64,000 bases of DNA from G025836975 sp048751585 (GTDB taxonomy: Bacteria > Pseudomonadota > Gammaproteobacteria > Burkholderiales > Burkholderiaceae_B): NCBI RefSeq assembly GCF_048751585.1, contig NZ_JAZHOB010000006.1, positions 283,130 to 347,129 on the forward strand, in the 5' to 3' direction. The notes beneath the pieces are model-generated. The model searched no databases, was not told where the DNA came from, and saw only the letters and a list, made by a program, of their open reading frames with translations. The stretch's first letter is position 1. Each line of letters starts with the position of its first letter. The position numbers and the translations under genes are program-made. Shown here one piece after another: positions 7,796 through 16,122 of this stretch.

Positions 7796-9275
7796 GGTTC
7801 ATTCCTTGAAACGGCACTCCCGGAGCAGGGTTGTTCCTGCCCAGTAGCGTGGCCAATTCACCGGCCGCCGACGGATAGTCGATCCGCGTTTCGATGCCTT
7901 GCTGAAGATAGGCCTCCAGCCAGGGGTACTTCTCGATGGCTTCATCGATTTGCGGATCATTGCCGGGCGTATAGGCGCCCACGGCGATCAAATCGTGATT
8001 GCGCTGGTAACGCGAAAGCATTTTCTTGAACTGATGCACCAGCGTGAACTGCTCCTTGGGCACGACGGCCGCCATCACGCGCGATATGGATGCCTCGATG
8101 TCGATGGCCGGATAATGGCCCGATTCCGCCAGGCTGCGAGACAGCACCACGTGGCCGTCCAGGATGGCGCGCGCCGAATCCGCAATGGGATCCTGCTGGT
8201 CGTCGCCTTCGGTCAGGACGGTGTAGAACGCGGTGATTGAACCGGCGGGCCGATTGCCCACGGGAGCGCCATTTCCGGCGCGCTCGACCAGGGCCGGCAG
8301 CTTGGCGAATACCGATGGCGGATACCCCTTGGTGGCGGGCGGTTCGCCGATAGCCAGCGCGATTTCGCGCTGCGCCATGGCGTAGCGGGTCAGCGAATCC
8401 ATGATCAGCAGAACATGCTTGCCCTGGTCGCGGAAGTACTCGGCCAGCTTGGTTGCATAGACGGCGCCCTGCAGGCGCAGCAGGGGCGAGACATCGGCCG
8501 GCGCCGCCACCACGACCGAGCGCTTCAGGCCTTCGGCCCCAAGATTGAGCTCGATGAACTCCTTGACTTCGCGGCCCCGTTCGCCAATGAGTCCCACAAC
8601 GATCACATCGGCCTTGGTGTAGCGGGCCATCATGCCCAGCAGCACGCTCTTGCCCACGCCCGAGCCGGCGAACAGGCCCATGCGCTGGCCCCGGCCCACG
8701 GTAAGCAGGCCGTTGATGGCGCGCACACCCACATCCAGCACGGTGTCGATGGGCGCGCGGGCCAGCGGATTGATGATTTGCGCGCCCAGCGGAGCCGAGC
8801 TGACGTTGTCCAGAGGGCCCAAATCGTCCAAAGGCCGGCCGGCGCCGTCCAGCACCCGGCCCAGCAGGGCGTCGCCCACCGGCAAGTGGCGGGACAGCAC
8901 GGGAGGAGGGCCGATATCGTCGCTGGCGCGCAAAGGCAGCGGCACCCGGCTTTGTATGGAGGGTTCCAGCGGAATCACGCGAGCGCCCGGAGGCAGGCCC
9001 GAGATATCGCTTTGCGGCATCAGATACAGGGTGTGGCCATGGAAGCCGACCACTTCCGCGTCGGCCCAGTGGTTCTGTCCGGGCGCTATTTCGATCTTGC
9101 AGGCCGCGCCGACGGCCAGGCGCAGCCCGGTCGCTTCCAGCACCAAGCCGGTGGCGCGTGTGATCCGGCCGCTGACATGCCACGATTCGGTGGCCGATAC
9201 ACGCCTTGCTCCCGCTTCCAGCTGGGCTTGCCAGCGGGCCGTCGGCGTGGGCAGAAGGTCGGAAGCCTGGGTCAC
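7788..9275 (-). CDS. fliI: flagellar export ATPase FliI
   Basis: The product is 495 residues from a GTG at 9275 that overlaps the fliH stop codon (GTGA). This start fits family length; a longer frame upstream to 9422 lies within fliH and is rejected. Walker A AGSGVGKS is at about residues 203-210 and Walker B at LLIMDSLTRYA. It forms a hexamer that unfolds and releases export substrates, under control of FliH. Gene order fliG-fliH-fliI-fliJ-fliK is canonical. Confidence 0.97.
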   Translation of the reverse strand: MTQASDLLPTPTARWQAQLEAGARRVSATESWHVSGRITRATGLVLEATGLRLAVGAACKIEIAPGQNHWADAEVVGFHGHTLYLMPQSDISGLPPGARVIPLEPSIQSRVPLPLRASDDIGPPPVLSRHLPVGDALLGRVLDGAGRPLDDLGPLDNVSSAPLGAQIINPLARAPIDTVLDVGVRAINGLLTVGRGQRMGLFAGSGVGKSVLLGMMARYTKADVIVVGLIGERGREVKEFIELNLGAEGLKRSVVVAAPADVSPLLRLQGAVYATKLAEYFRDQGKHVLLIMDSLTRYAMAQREIALAIGEPPATKGYPPSVFAKLPALVERAGNGAPVGNRPAGSITAFYTVLTEGDDQQDPIADSARAILDGHVVLSRSLAESGHYPAIDIEASISRVMAAVVPKEQFTLVHQFKKMLSRYQRNHDLIAVGAYTPGNDPQIDEAIEKYPWLEAYLQQGIETRIDYPSAAGELATLLGRNNPAPGVPFQGMNHG

Positions 9276-10024
9276 CGTTCGTCCTTGGCCGCTGCGGCTT
9301 TGTGGCCCAGCGACGAGGTCACGCGCTGCCACCGTGTCTGCAGCGTGGCGTCGATGCCGCCCAAGGCGGTTTGCGCAATGCACCCGCCTCGCTCGATCGA
9401 AGCATCGGGCGTCAGGCGCCACTTGCCCGAGCCCGGATCGCCGTCCAGGTATTCTTGGACTAGCGCCAGGTCAGCGGGGTTGACGCGCAGTGTAAGCATG
9501 GTTTCCCTGCCGGTATCCACATGCGTAATGTCGCGCACGATATCCAGGATTTTTTCGGGTTGGGCCTCCAGCGTGCTGCGTAGAACTTGCTCGGCAATCG
9601 TGATTGCCAGCGAAATCAGCGCCTGGCCCATCTCCGCCTCGATCGATGCGATCGATGCGGCGCAGTCCTGCGCCAGCGCTTGAAGCTGGGTGGTTTCCTG
9701 CTGCGCGCGCTCCCGGCCCGAGACATGTCCGGCGGAAAAACCGGCCTCATAGCCTTGACTGTGGCCGGCCTTGTAGCCCTCATCGGTGCCGGCTTCCAGT
9801 CCTTGCGCATGGCCGGCGGCATAACCCTCGGCATGTCCGCTGGCCTGCGCCGCGTCATGCAGGCGCTTGACCTCTTTTCTTAGCATCTCCGGGTCCGGCA
9901 GGACCTGGGTGGGCGCGGCGCTTGTCTTGACGGGCGCGGCGGCCGGCGGGGCATCGAACGATGCCATCTCCCAGCGTTTCCATGTTTCGGCTACGCGTAG
10001 AGGGGCCGGCCTCTTGTCAGACAT
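9272..10024 (-). CDS. fliH: flagellar export regulator FliH
   Basis: The product is 250 residues. The middle has the glycine-spaced repeats typical of FliH (AEGYAAGHAQGLEAGTDEGY and so on, roughly residues 65-110, GxxxG-like). The C-terminal domain (IAEQVLRSTLEAQPEKILDIVRD) binds the FliI N-terminus. FliH inhibits the ATPase until it docks on the C ring. It overlaps fliG by 8 bases and fliI by 3-4 bases. Confidence 0.93.
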   Translation of the reverse strand: MSDKRPAPLRVAETWKRWEMASFDAPPAAAPVKTSAAPTQVLPDPEMLRKEVKRLHDAAQASGHAEGYAAGHAQGLEAGTDEGYKAGHSQGYEAGFSAGHVSGRERAQQETTQLQALAQDCAASIASIEAEMGQALISLAITIAEQVLRSTLEAQPEKILDIVRDITHVDTGRETMLTLRVNPADLALVQEYLDGDPGSGKWRLTPDASIERGGCIAQTALGGIDATLQTRWQRVTSSLGHKAAAAKDER

Positions 10025-11018
10025 ACTCGTCGTTCCCCAGGCCGCCCAGGGTGAACTGGCCGGCTTCGGCCAGCTTGCGGGCGATCTGCACGATGTTCTT
10101 TTGCTCTTCCTCGACCTTGGACATGCGCACCGGACCTTGGGCTTCCAGATCGTCGCGCAGCATTTCGGCCGCCCGGTTCGACATATTCTTGAAGAATTTC
10201 TCGCGCAGTTCTTCCGGGGCGCCCTTCATGGCGATGGTCAGCGAGGCGGTGTCGACCTCTTTCAGGATCATCTGGATGGCGGTATCTTCGATGCCCACCA
10301 GATTTTCGAAAACGAACATCTCGTCCACGATGCGCTGCGCCAGATCGGCGTCCAGTTCGCGCAGGCTGGCCACCACCGCGTCTTCCTCGGCCGAATTCAT
10401 GAAGTTCAGTATTTCGGCGGCGGTGCGCACGCCGCCCATCTTGCTGCGCTTGGCGCCCTGGCCCGACAGCATGCCGTTCAGCACATCGGTCAGTTCGTGC
10501 AGGGCGGCCGGCTGTACGCCGCCGAAGGTGGCGATACGCAGCATGACATCGTTGCGCAGGCGCTCGTTCAGCAATGCCAGCACTGCCGATGCGCGATCGC
10601 GCTCCAGGTGGACCAGGATGGTGGCGATGATTTGCGGATGCTCGTCGCAGATCAATTCGGCCACGCTGTTGGCGTCCAGCCAGTTCAGCGCGTCGATGCC
10701 GTTGCCGCCTTCGCCGCCTTCCAGTATGTCTTCAATCAAGCCCGCGGCGCGGTCGGTGCCCAGCGCCTTGGTCAGCACGGACCGTATGTATTCGTCCGAA
10801 CCCAGGGTGACGGCCATGAACTGGTCGGCTTCCTGGCGGAACTCCTCCAGAACCCCGTCGACGTCGGCGCGGGTAATCTGCTTGAGGTTGGCCATGGCGG
10901 CGCCAATCTGCTGTACTTCGCGGGCCGAAAGGTACTTGAAGACTTCCGCTGCGGCATCTTCGCCCAGGGACATGACCAGGATTGCGCACTGATCCAAATC
11001 GGAATCAACGGTTGCCAT
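10017..11018 (-). CDS. fliG: flagellar motor switch protein FliG
   Basis: The product is 333 residues from the ATG at 11018 (MATVDSDLDQ), which overlaps the fliF end by 14 bases; an upstream frame extension is not needed. All three FliG domains are visible, including the EHPQ motif (CDEHPQIIATILVHL), the GGxxxLL-type hinge region and the charged C-terminal torque helix (RVD..FVFENLVGIEDTAIQ). FliG binds the MS ring through FliF and the stator through its C-terminus. Confidence 0.97.
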   Translation of the reverse strand: MATVDSDLDQCAILVMSLGEDAAAEVFKYLSAREVQQIGAAMANLKQITRADVDGVLEEFRQEADQFMAVTLGSDEYIRSVLTKALGTDRAAGLIEDILEGGEGGNGIDALNWLDANSVAELICDEHPQIIATILVHLERDRASAVLALLNERLRNDVMLRIATFGGVQPAALHELTDVLNGMLSGQGAKRSKMGGVRTAAEILNFMNSAEEDAVVASLRELDADLAQRIVDEMFVFENLVGIEDTAIQMILKEVDTASLTIAMKGAPEELREKFFKNMSNRAAEMLRDDLEAQGPVRMSKVEEEQKNIVQIARKLAEAGQFTLGGLGNDEYV

Positions 11019-12720
11019 CTTTCTTTTCCATCCAAGAACGCAACACCATCGCAACGGCGCGTGGGTCTTTTTCGGCCATCTTGCGCGCCGTGCTCAGGTT
11101 TTCTTCGTAGCGGTTCATTTCGGAAGCCAGGCGCTCCGCCACCGCCATCTGTTCGCGGTTCTTTTCCGCTTCCAGCGCTTCCGCCTTGCGCTTTTCCTTG
11201 ACGGCTTCGGAGTCGGCCAAGAAGGGCTTCACGACCGAGCGCCAGAGAATGAAGATGACCAGTGCGATCAACAGGTATTGAATCAGCTGCATTGCGTAAT
11301 CCAGATACACGGGGTTCTTCCAGACGGGCGGCTCGACTTCGCCGGCATCGCTGAACTGGCTGTTCACCACGCTTAGCGAGTCGCCGCGCTCGGCGGAATA
11401 GCCCATGGCCTGCTTGACCAGATCATTCAGTTTATCAAGCTCCGCCTGCGGCAGCGGTTCGAGTTCGCCTTCGTTGTTGCGGTAGTTCACCACCACCGCC
11501 ACGGACAGGCGCCGCAAGGTTCCCAGGGGATTCTTGACGTGGCTGATCGTACGATCGACTTCGTAGTTGATGGTCGCGTCGTTGCGGGAATTTCCTGTGC
11601 CTTGAAGCAGATTGCCGCCGCCGGCCAATGCGGTCGCGGTGTTCTGGCCCGGAGTGCCGGCCGCCGGGGCGCCGGCCGCCGGGTTGGCGGCTGCCGCGTT
11701 GGGCGCGTTCGGATTCGCGGGGTTCTGATTGGGAGCCGGCGGCGTCACGATGGGCGCCGTGGCATTAAGCGGAGGCTGGTTGGTCAGCGCGCCGGGAACA
11801 CCTTCGGGCGGCAGGACATTGTGCTGCACCGATGCGCTGGTCTGTTCGCTGCGCACCGCTGCTTCGCCCGGCTTCTGGTTGGGCCGGTAGACTTCCGATG
11901 TCTGCTCGCGCTGCGCGAAATCCACGTCGGCGCTGACCTGGGCGCGCACATTGCCGGAACCCACCAGCGGATTCAGCAGGGTCAGGATGCGCTGGACCGT
12001 GCGCTGCTCGATGTCGTTGACCAGGTTGCGCCGGCTGCCGTCAGCGCCGGCTTCGCCCGTGGGCGCGGTCAGCAGGCGTCCGTTCTGGTCGACCACCGAT
12101 ACCTTGTCGGCGGTAAGGTGCGGAACGCTGGAGGACACCAGCCAGGTAATGGCCGCCACTTGCGCATCGCTAAGGCTGCGTCCGGGATAGAGCGTCAGCA
12201 GGACCGATGCCGTGGGAGGCTGGCGATCACGCACGAAGAGCGATTCGCGGGGTATGGCCAAATGCACGCGGGCGCTTTGAACGGCATGCACGGCCTGGAT
12301 GGAGCTGACCAGCTCGCCTTCCAGGGCGCGCTGGTAGTTGATCTGTTCGGTGAACTGGCTGGCGCCGAAGCGGGTCTGATCCATGAGCTCGAACCCGGCC
12401 TCGCCGCTGCGGGGTAAACCCTGCTGGGCCAGTTGCAGGCGCGCTTCATGAACCTTGTCCGCCGGGACCAGTATGGCATTGCCCGTACTGGCCAGCTTGT
12501 AGGGCACGTTCATTTGTGTCAGCGCGGCCACGATGGCGCCGCCGTCCCGGTCCTCGAGGTTCGAAAACAGAACTTTGTAATCGGGTGTGCGCGCCCAAAG
12601 CAGCAGCACGACCACAACGGCCACAGCGGCCGCCGCGGCGCCAAGAAGCGCTGGTTTGGGCCAACCGCTGATTTTCTCCAAAGCAGGAAAACGCGCCAAC
12701 AATTGCGCCGACTGGCTCAT
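11005..12720 (-). CDS. fliF: flagellar MS-ring protein FliF
   Basis: The product is 571 residues from the ATG at 12720 (MSQSAQLLARFPALEK); frame upstream of it is non-coding. One transmembrane helix lies near residues 25-45 and one near 460-480, bracketing a large periplasmic part with the RBM domains. An Asn/Pro/Ala-rich linker precedes the second helix. The cytoplasmic tail ends in WMEKKDGNR, the FliG-binding end. It is the first gene of the leftward fliFGHIJK operon and is divergent from fliE. Confidence 0.96.
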   Translation of the reverse strand: MSQSAQLLARFPALEKISGWPKPALLGAAAAAVAVVVVLLLWARTPDYKVLFSNLEDRDGGAIVAALTQMNVPYKLASTGNAILVPADKVHEARLQLAQQGLPRSGEAGFELMDQTRFGASQFTEQINYQRALEGELVSSIQAVHAVQSARVHLAIPRESLFVRDRQPPTASVLLTLYPGRSLSDAQVAAITWLVSSSVPHLTADKVSVVDQNGRLLTAPTGEAGADGSRRNLVNDIEQRTVQRILTLLNPLVGSGNVRAQVSADVDFAQREQTSEVYRPNQKPGEAAVRSEQTSASVQHNVLPPEGVPGALTNQPPLNATAPIVTPPAPNQNPANPNAPNAAAANPAAGAPAAGTPGQNTATALAGGGNLLQGTGNSRNDATINYEVDRTISHVKNPLGTLRRLSVAVVVNYRNNEGELEPLPQAELDKLNDLVKQAMGYSAERGDSLSVVNSQFSDAGEVEPPVWKNPVYLDYAMQLIQYLLIALVIFILWRSVVKPFLADSEAVKEKRKAEALEAEKNREQMAVAERLASEMNRYEENLSTARKMAEKDPRAVAMVLRSWMEKKDGNR

Positions 12721-13057
12721 TGACGGCCTCTGTCGCTGGGTTGGTTCTGGCGTAAGAAGAACGTCAAGCAGTGGGTTGGCAAGGTGTACATGCGGCAAGA
12801 CAAAGGTAAGAGAGCCTGAATTATTGCGCGTAAAGTAAAACCCGCAAGCGTCGAAAAACACGTGTTTTGGGTGTCATTTAGCTCTTATGGATCAGGGCGG
12901 GCCGACAAGCCCGGATGGGACTATAGCCTTTGCGGATACGCCGGGTATCAGGTGAAAAGAAGGGTGATTTGACGCTTGATGCGCCGCTTGGCGGCGGGCC
13001 TTATTGAGTACATTAGGCAAGCGGCGATCCTCGCCCTGTCAGGACTTATTTACCACT
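12721..13057. promoter_or_regulatory. fliF/fliE divergent promoter region
   Basis: This 337-base gap separates two divergent class II flagellar operons. It contains a perfect 14-base palindrome AAAACACGTGTTTT at 12855-12868 and a GC-rich stem (CGGGC-CGACAA-GCCCG) near 12897-12915. No convincing sigma-28 or sigma-54 promoter was found. An activator (FlhDC-type) site would be expected here, but I cannot define one with confidence. Confidence 0.4.
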
Positions 13058-13390
13058 ATGGCCATACAACACCTTTCCGCCATCGAGAACATGCTGTCGC
13101 AAATGCGCGCCGTGGCGCAGGCCGCGTCGTCGACGCCTTCGTCCGCGAAAAGCACAGTCGTCAATAACGGCGGCTTCGCCGCGGAACTGGCGCGTTCGCT
13201 GGATCGTGTATCGACCCTGCAGAACGACTCCGCCGCCCAGGGACGCGCATTCCAGATGGGCGCGCCCGACATCTCGCTTAACAACGTGATGATAGACATG
13301 CAAAAGGCCAGCATCGCCTTCCAGGCGACCGTCCAGGTCCGCAACCGCTTGGTCGCCGCGTACCAGGAAATCGCCAGCATGCCTGTATAG
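13058..13390 (+). CDS. fliE: flagellar hook-basal body protein FliE
   Basis: The product is 110 residues from the ATG at 13058 (MAIQHLSAIENMLSQMRAV). The C-terminal part carries the FliE signature (INNVMIDMQKASIAFQATVQVRNRLVAAYQEI-like; ending in MPV). FliE joins the MS ring to the proximal rod and is the first rod-type substrate exported. It is the only structural gene on the plus strand here and is followed, convergently, by the FlhB-like gene after 2 bases. Confidence 0.96.
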   Translation: MAIQHLSAIENMLSQMRAVAQAASSTPSSAKSTVVNNGGFAAELARSLDRVSTLQNDSAAQGRAFQMGAPDISLNNVMIDMQKASIAFQATVQVRNRLVAAYQEIASMPV

Positions 13391-13392
13391 GG

Positions 13393-13716
13393 CTAGGGCT
13401 TAGGAGCCCCCAGCAGGTCTTCCCGCTTTCCGCCACCGGCACCGCCTTCCAGCTGATACAGCCACGCCAGCAGCTCCGCAATCGCCACGTACAGTTCCGG
13501 GGGAATGTGGGAATCCAGATCGACCTGCATCAGCAAGCCAACCAGCTCGGGCGATTCGTGGACATACAGGCCGTTGTCCTTGGCCGTGCGGATAATGTTC
13601 TCGGCCAGTGTTCCGTAACCCTTGGCGACCACTCTGGGCGCGCTGTCGCTTTTGTCGTAGGCGATGGCGACCGCGCTGGGGCGGCCGTCATCAAGTGGAC
13701 GGGGGCCGGTCTTCAT
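13393..13716 (-). CDS. FlhB C-terminal-domain-like protein
   Basis: The product is 107 residues and matches only the cytoplasmic C-terminal domain of FlhB/YscU (VAIAYDKSDSAPRVVAKGYGTLAENI...ELVGLLMQVDLDSHIPPELYVAIAELLAWLY). The autocleavage NPTH motif of true FlhB and all membrane helices are absent. Such stand-alone proteins (FlhX/YlqH type) are thought to substitute for or modulate the FlhB C-terminal domain in substrate switching. It overlaps the second FliK-like gene by 4 bases (ATGA), which links it to hook-length control. Confidence 0.85.
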   Translation of the reverse strand: MKTGPRPLDDGRPSAVAIAYDKSDSAPRVVAKGYGTLAENIIRTAKDNGLYVHESPELVGLLMQVDLDSHIPPELYVAIAELLAWLYQLEGGAGGGKREDLLGAPKP

Positions 13717-15221
13717 GCCGCGCCTCCGTTGGCGCGATCCGCGTCCGCCTGCTTGCCGGCCTGGTTGCCTGTTTCCGCGGCTTGGCTTTGACTCTTATCT
13801 ATTTCGGCGCCCATGCGCACAATCGACGTGGGGCTTGACGCCTTTTCCTCGCTGGCAATGGACAACTGGCTAAGCTGCAGGCCCTGCGCGGAATAGCGTC
13901 CGCGCAAAGCCTCGGTGTGCCGGCCCAGCAACCCGGCTGAATCGGGCGCCACCAGATGCATGACCAGTTGCCGGCCCGCCAGCGTCAGTTGCGCCTGCAC
14001 TTTACCAAGCTCGGGCAGATGGATGTTGATGCGCGTGGCCCAGTGTTCGGTCTGGGGCGATGCATCATCGCCTTGCGCATCGCGCCGGGATATCTCCCAT
14101 TCCATCGGGGCGTCGGGCCAGGCTTCTCCCCGCCAGGCGAATGTCTGGTTGGCCAGGACCTCCAGTTGTTGCCGCACCAGCAAATGGGTTTGCGGATCCA
14201 TGCCGCTGGCCAGCAGGGCGGGGGCATGCTGAGAGAGCGCTTGTGCAGTGCTGACGCCGGCTTGATTGCCGCCGGCGTCGCCGGCGCGGACCGCCGTGGT
14301 GTTGAGAGCAGCGTTCTCGGCTGCGCCGCGCGCCCCGCCTGGCTCGCCGGAAGCGGGTAGGGATGCATGGGATGGAGCGTTGCCGGCAGGAGCGCGTCCG
14401 GCCTGGGCTTGTGGTTCCAGCATCAGTTGTGCCAGGTTCTGCTTGCCGAAAGCCAGATTGCCTAGATGCGATTCGTAGAACATGCCGCTGGTCTGCAACA
14501 CCTGGGCCAGCGTCTGCGCCAGTTGAGCCGGTGCGGCGGCGGTTTGCAGCGCCGTGCCGGCCGCTGCCGCAGCGGAGGCGCCGGCCGAAACCGGTCCGGC
14601 GGTATTGGCGCTTCCCGCAGTGCCGGCAGTGGCGCCCGCAGCAGAGCCGACAGTGGCGCCGACAGATCCGGAGCCCGCCGCCGCCGCGCCGGCCGCTGAT
14701 TGGCCGGCGGCGCCCGCCCCGCGTCCCGCAGTCTGCTGCGCGCCGTCCACGGGCGCCTGGCCCGGCGATTGCGCGCGCGCGTCGACAAGAGGGTTGGGTC
14801 GGGTTTGCAGCAAAGGCTGCTTGCCTTGAAGGGCGGCAGCCTGCTCCGGGTAGTTGGCTAACAGCGCCAATATGGTTCTTGCCGCCTGGCCCAGAGTCGT
14901 GGGGGCCGATGGCGTGGTTGCGGTATTGGTCAGGTTGCTGCCGAGCAGCAGGGCGGCGGTCCGGGCGTCCAGTCGCGCTTTATCCACCGCGCCCCGGCCT
15001 TGCTGCTCGGTCTGGGCCGTGGCGCGATCGACGATTTCGCGTGGATGGCGCTGGGTTTCCGTGCGGGCCGCGTCGGCGCGTTCCGGGTTGGCGGCCTGCG
15101 TGACCGCATCGGGACGGGCGCCCGTGACCAGATTGGCTTGTTGAGACAGGGTGGTGCCCAGCGCGGCATCAAGTCGCTGCACCAGCAGCGTGCCCAGTGC
15201 CGAGGGGGCGCCTATGCTCAT
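13713..15221 (-). CDS. second FliK-like hook-length control protein
   Basis: The product is 502 residues with a long Ala/Gly/Thr-rich low-complexity middle (about 150-260) and a C-terminal Flg_hook-like domain (about 385-480: ATRINIHLPELGKVQAQLTL then GLLGRHTEALRGRYSAQGLQ). The overall build is that of FliK, but it is divergent from the FliK at 5921-7333. It overlaps fliT upstream and the FlhB-like gene downstream, both by ATGA, so the three form one translation unit. A role in export specificity switching is an inference from this pairing. Confidence 0.75.
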   Translation of the reverse strand: MSIGAPSALGTLLVQRLDAALGTTLSQQANLVTGARPDAVTQAANPERADAARTETQRHPREIVDRATAQTEQQGRGAVDKARLDARTAALLLGSNLTNTATTPSAPTTLGQAARTILALLANYPEQAAALQGKQPLLQTRPNPLVDARAQSPGQAPVDGAQQTAGRGAGAAGQSAAGAAAAGSGSVGATVGSAAGATAGTAGSANTAGPVSAGASAAAAAGTALQTAAAPAQLAQTLAQVLQTSGMFYESHLGNLAFGKQNLAQLMLEPQAQAGRAPAGNAPSHASLPASGEPGGARGAAENAALNTTAVRAGDAGGNQAGVSTAQALSQHAPALLASGMDPQTHLLVRQQLEVLANQTFAWRGEAWPDAPMEWEISRRDAQGDDASPQTEHWATRINIHLPELGKVQAQLTLAGRQLVMHLVAPDSAGLLGRHTEALRGRYSAQGLQLSQLSIASEEKASSPTSIVRMGAEIDKSQSQAAETGNQAGKQADADRANGGAA

Positions 15222-15550
15222 TGCTTAAGCAGCGGCGCGCAATAGGCCTGTAGAACGGTATGCTGCCGCTTCATACTGCCCAATAGCATGCCTAAACGGT
15301 TCAGCTCCGGCGCGGCCAACAGGCGTATATTGGCGTCGTCGTCCAGGATGCGTGTAAGCAGGTCGCGCCGGGCCAGGCGGTCTTCGTCGCTAAGCTGATT
15401 CAGGCTGCGCAGCGATTCCACCGCGGCCTGGTATTGTTCGCCCAATGTAACGACCTCGTCCCAGTGGTTGGCGCGCGCCTCGCTAAGCATGCGGCTGGAA
15501 ATCCCCGCAATGACTTCATACTGGCGCAGGATGGTTGACGATTTGCTCAT
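15218..15550 (-). CDS. fliT: flagellar export chaperone FliT
   Basis: The product is 110 residues from the ATG at 15550 (MSKSSTILRQYEVIAGIS), predicted all-helical, the normal FliT build. FliT is the chaperone of the filament cap FliD and in enterics also an FlhDC antagonist. Family identity is weak by sequence alone; location directly after fliS and overlap with the following fliK-like gene support it. The 131-base gap to fliS contains nothing notable. Confidence 0.85.
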   Translation of the reverse strand: MSKSSTILRQYEVIAGISSRMLSEARANHWDEVVTLGEQYQAAVESLRSLNQLSDEDRLARRDLLTRILDDDANIRLLAAPELNRLGMLLGSMKRQHTVLQAYCAPLLKQ

Positions 15551-15681
15551 AATTAACGTTGCACGGTCTATGCGGCTGCTGGAGTCTGGATGATGATAAG
15601 GCAATATGCTTTATGCCGGAAATGGATGGCAAGTGCATGAATTTAATAAAGCCTGCTGTTGCTGACAAGCCATTGGATGTA

Positions 15682-16122
15682 TTAGGCCGTTTGACTGGCG
15701 GGAAGTTCCATGCGTACGGGGTCCACGGCTTCGCGCCAGGCGCTGCCAATGTCAGTCAGCAGGCGTTCGGCCAGATCCAGCTTTTCGGAATCGGCATTCA
15801 GATTGGCCAGCAACAGATTGCGTATGATCAACTCGTACGAGGCCACCAGGTTTTTCGCCAGGTCACCGCCGGTTTCCTGGTCGACGCTGGCTTTCAGGCC
15901 CGAGTCCACGATATCGATGGCTTTCGATATCGCCATCCCGCGGCCTTCGATGTTGTTGTTCTGCATGTGCAGCCGGGCTTTCAGAATGGCCGCCCGGGCG
16001 CCGTCGAACAGCAGCGTAATCAGATGTTCGGGGCTGGCGCTAAGCACCTGGGTTTCCAGGCCTATGTTGGCGTAGGCCTGGACGGAGTGCCGCCTTAGCC
16101 CACGCGTGGGGGAGTAGCTCAT
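15682..16122 (-). CDS. fliS: flagellin export chaperone FliS
   Basis: The product is 146 residues with recognisable FliS helices (AYANIGLETQVLSASPEHLITLLFDGARAAI and ASYELIIRNLLLANLNAD). FliS binds the C-terminal helix of flagellin and prevents premature polymerisation. Its ATG overlaps the fliD stop by 4 bases (ATGA). It is a little longer than enteric FliS because of a C-terminal tail ending PASQTA. Confidence 0.95.
   Translation of the reverse strand: MSYSPTRGLRRHSVQAYANIGLETQVLSASPEHLITLLFDGARAAILKARLHMQNNNIEGRGMAISKAIDIVDSGLKASVDQETGGDLAKNLVASYELIIRNLLLANLNADSEKLDLAERLLTDIGSAWREAVDPVRMELPASQTA

Noticed and set aside
8415..9683. 422-codon plus-strand frame opposite fliI and fliH
   Set aside because: Antisense to two well-recognised genes with conserved motifs; no ribosome site or family.
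12721..13057. Sigma-54 promoter for fliF or fliE
   Set aside because: The best TGGCA...GC match (12776-12793) has 12 instead of 10 bases between the GG and GC elements.
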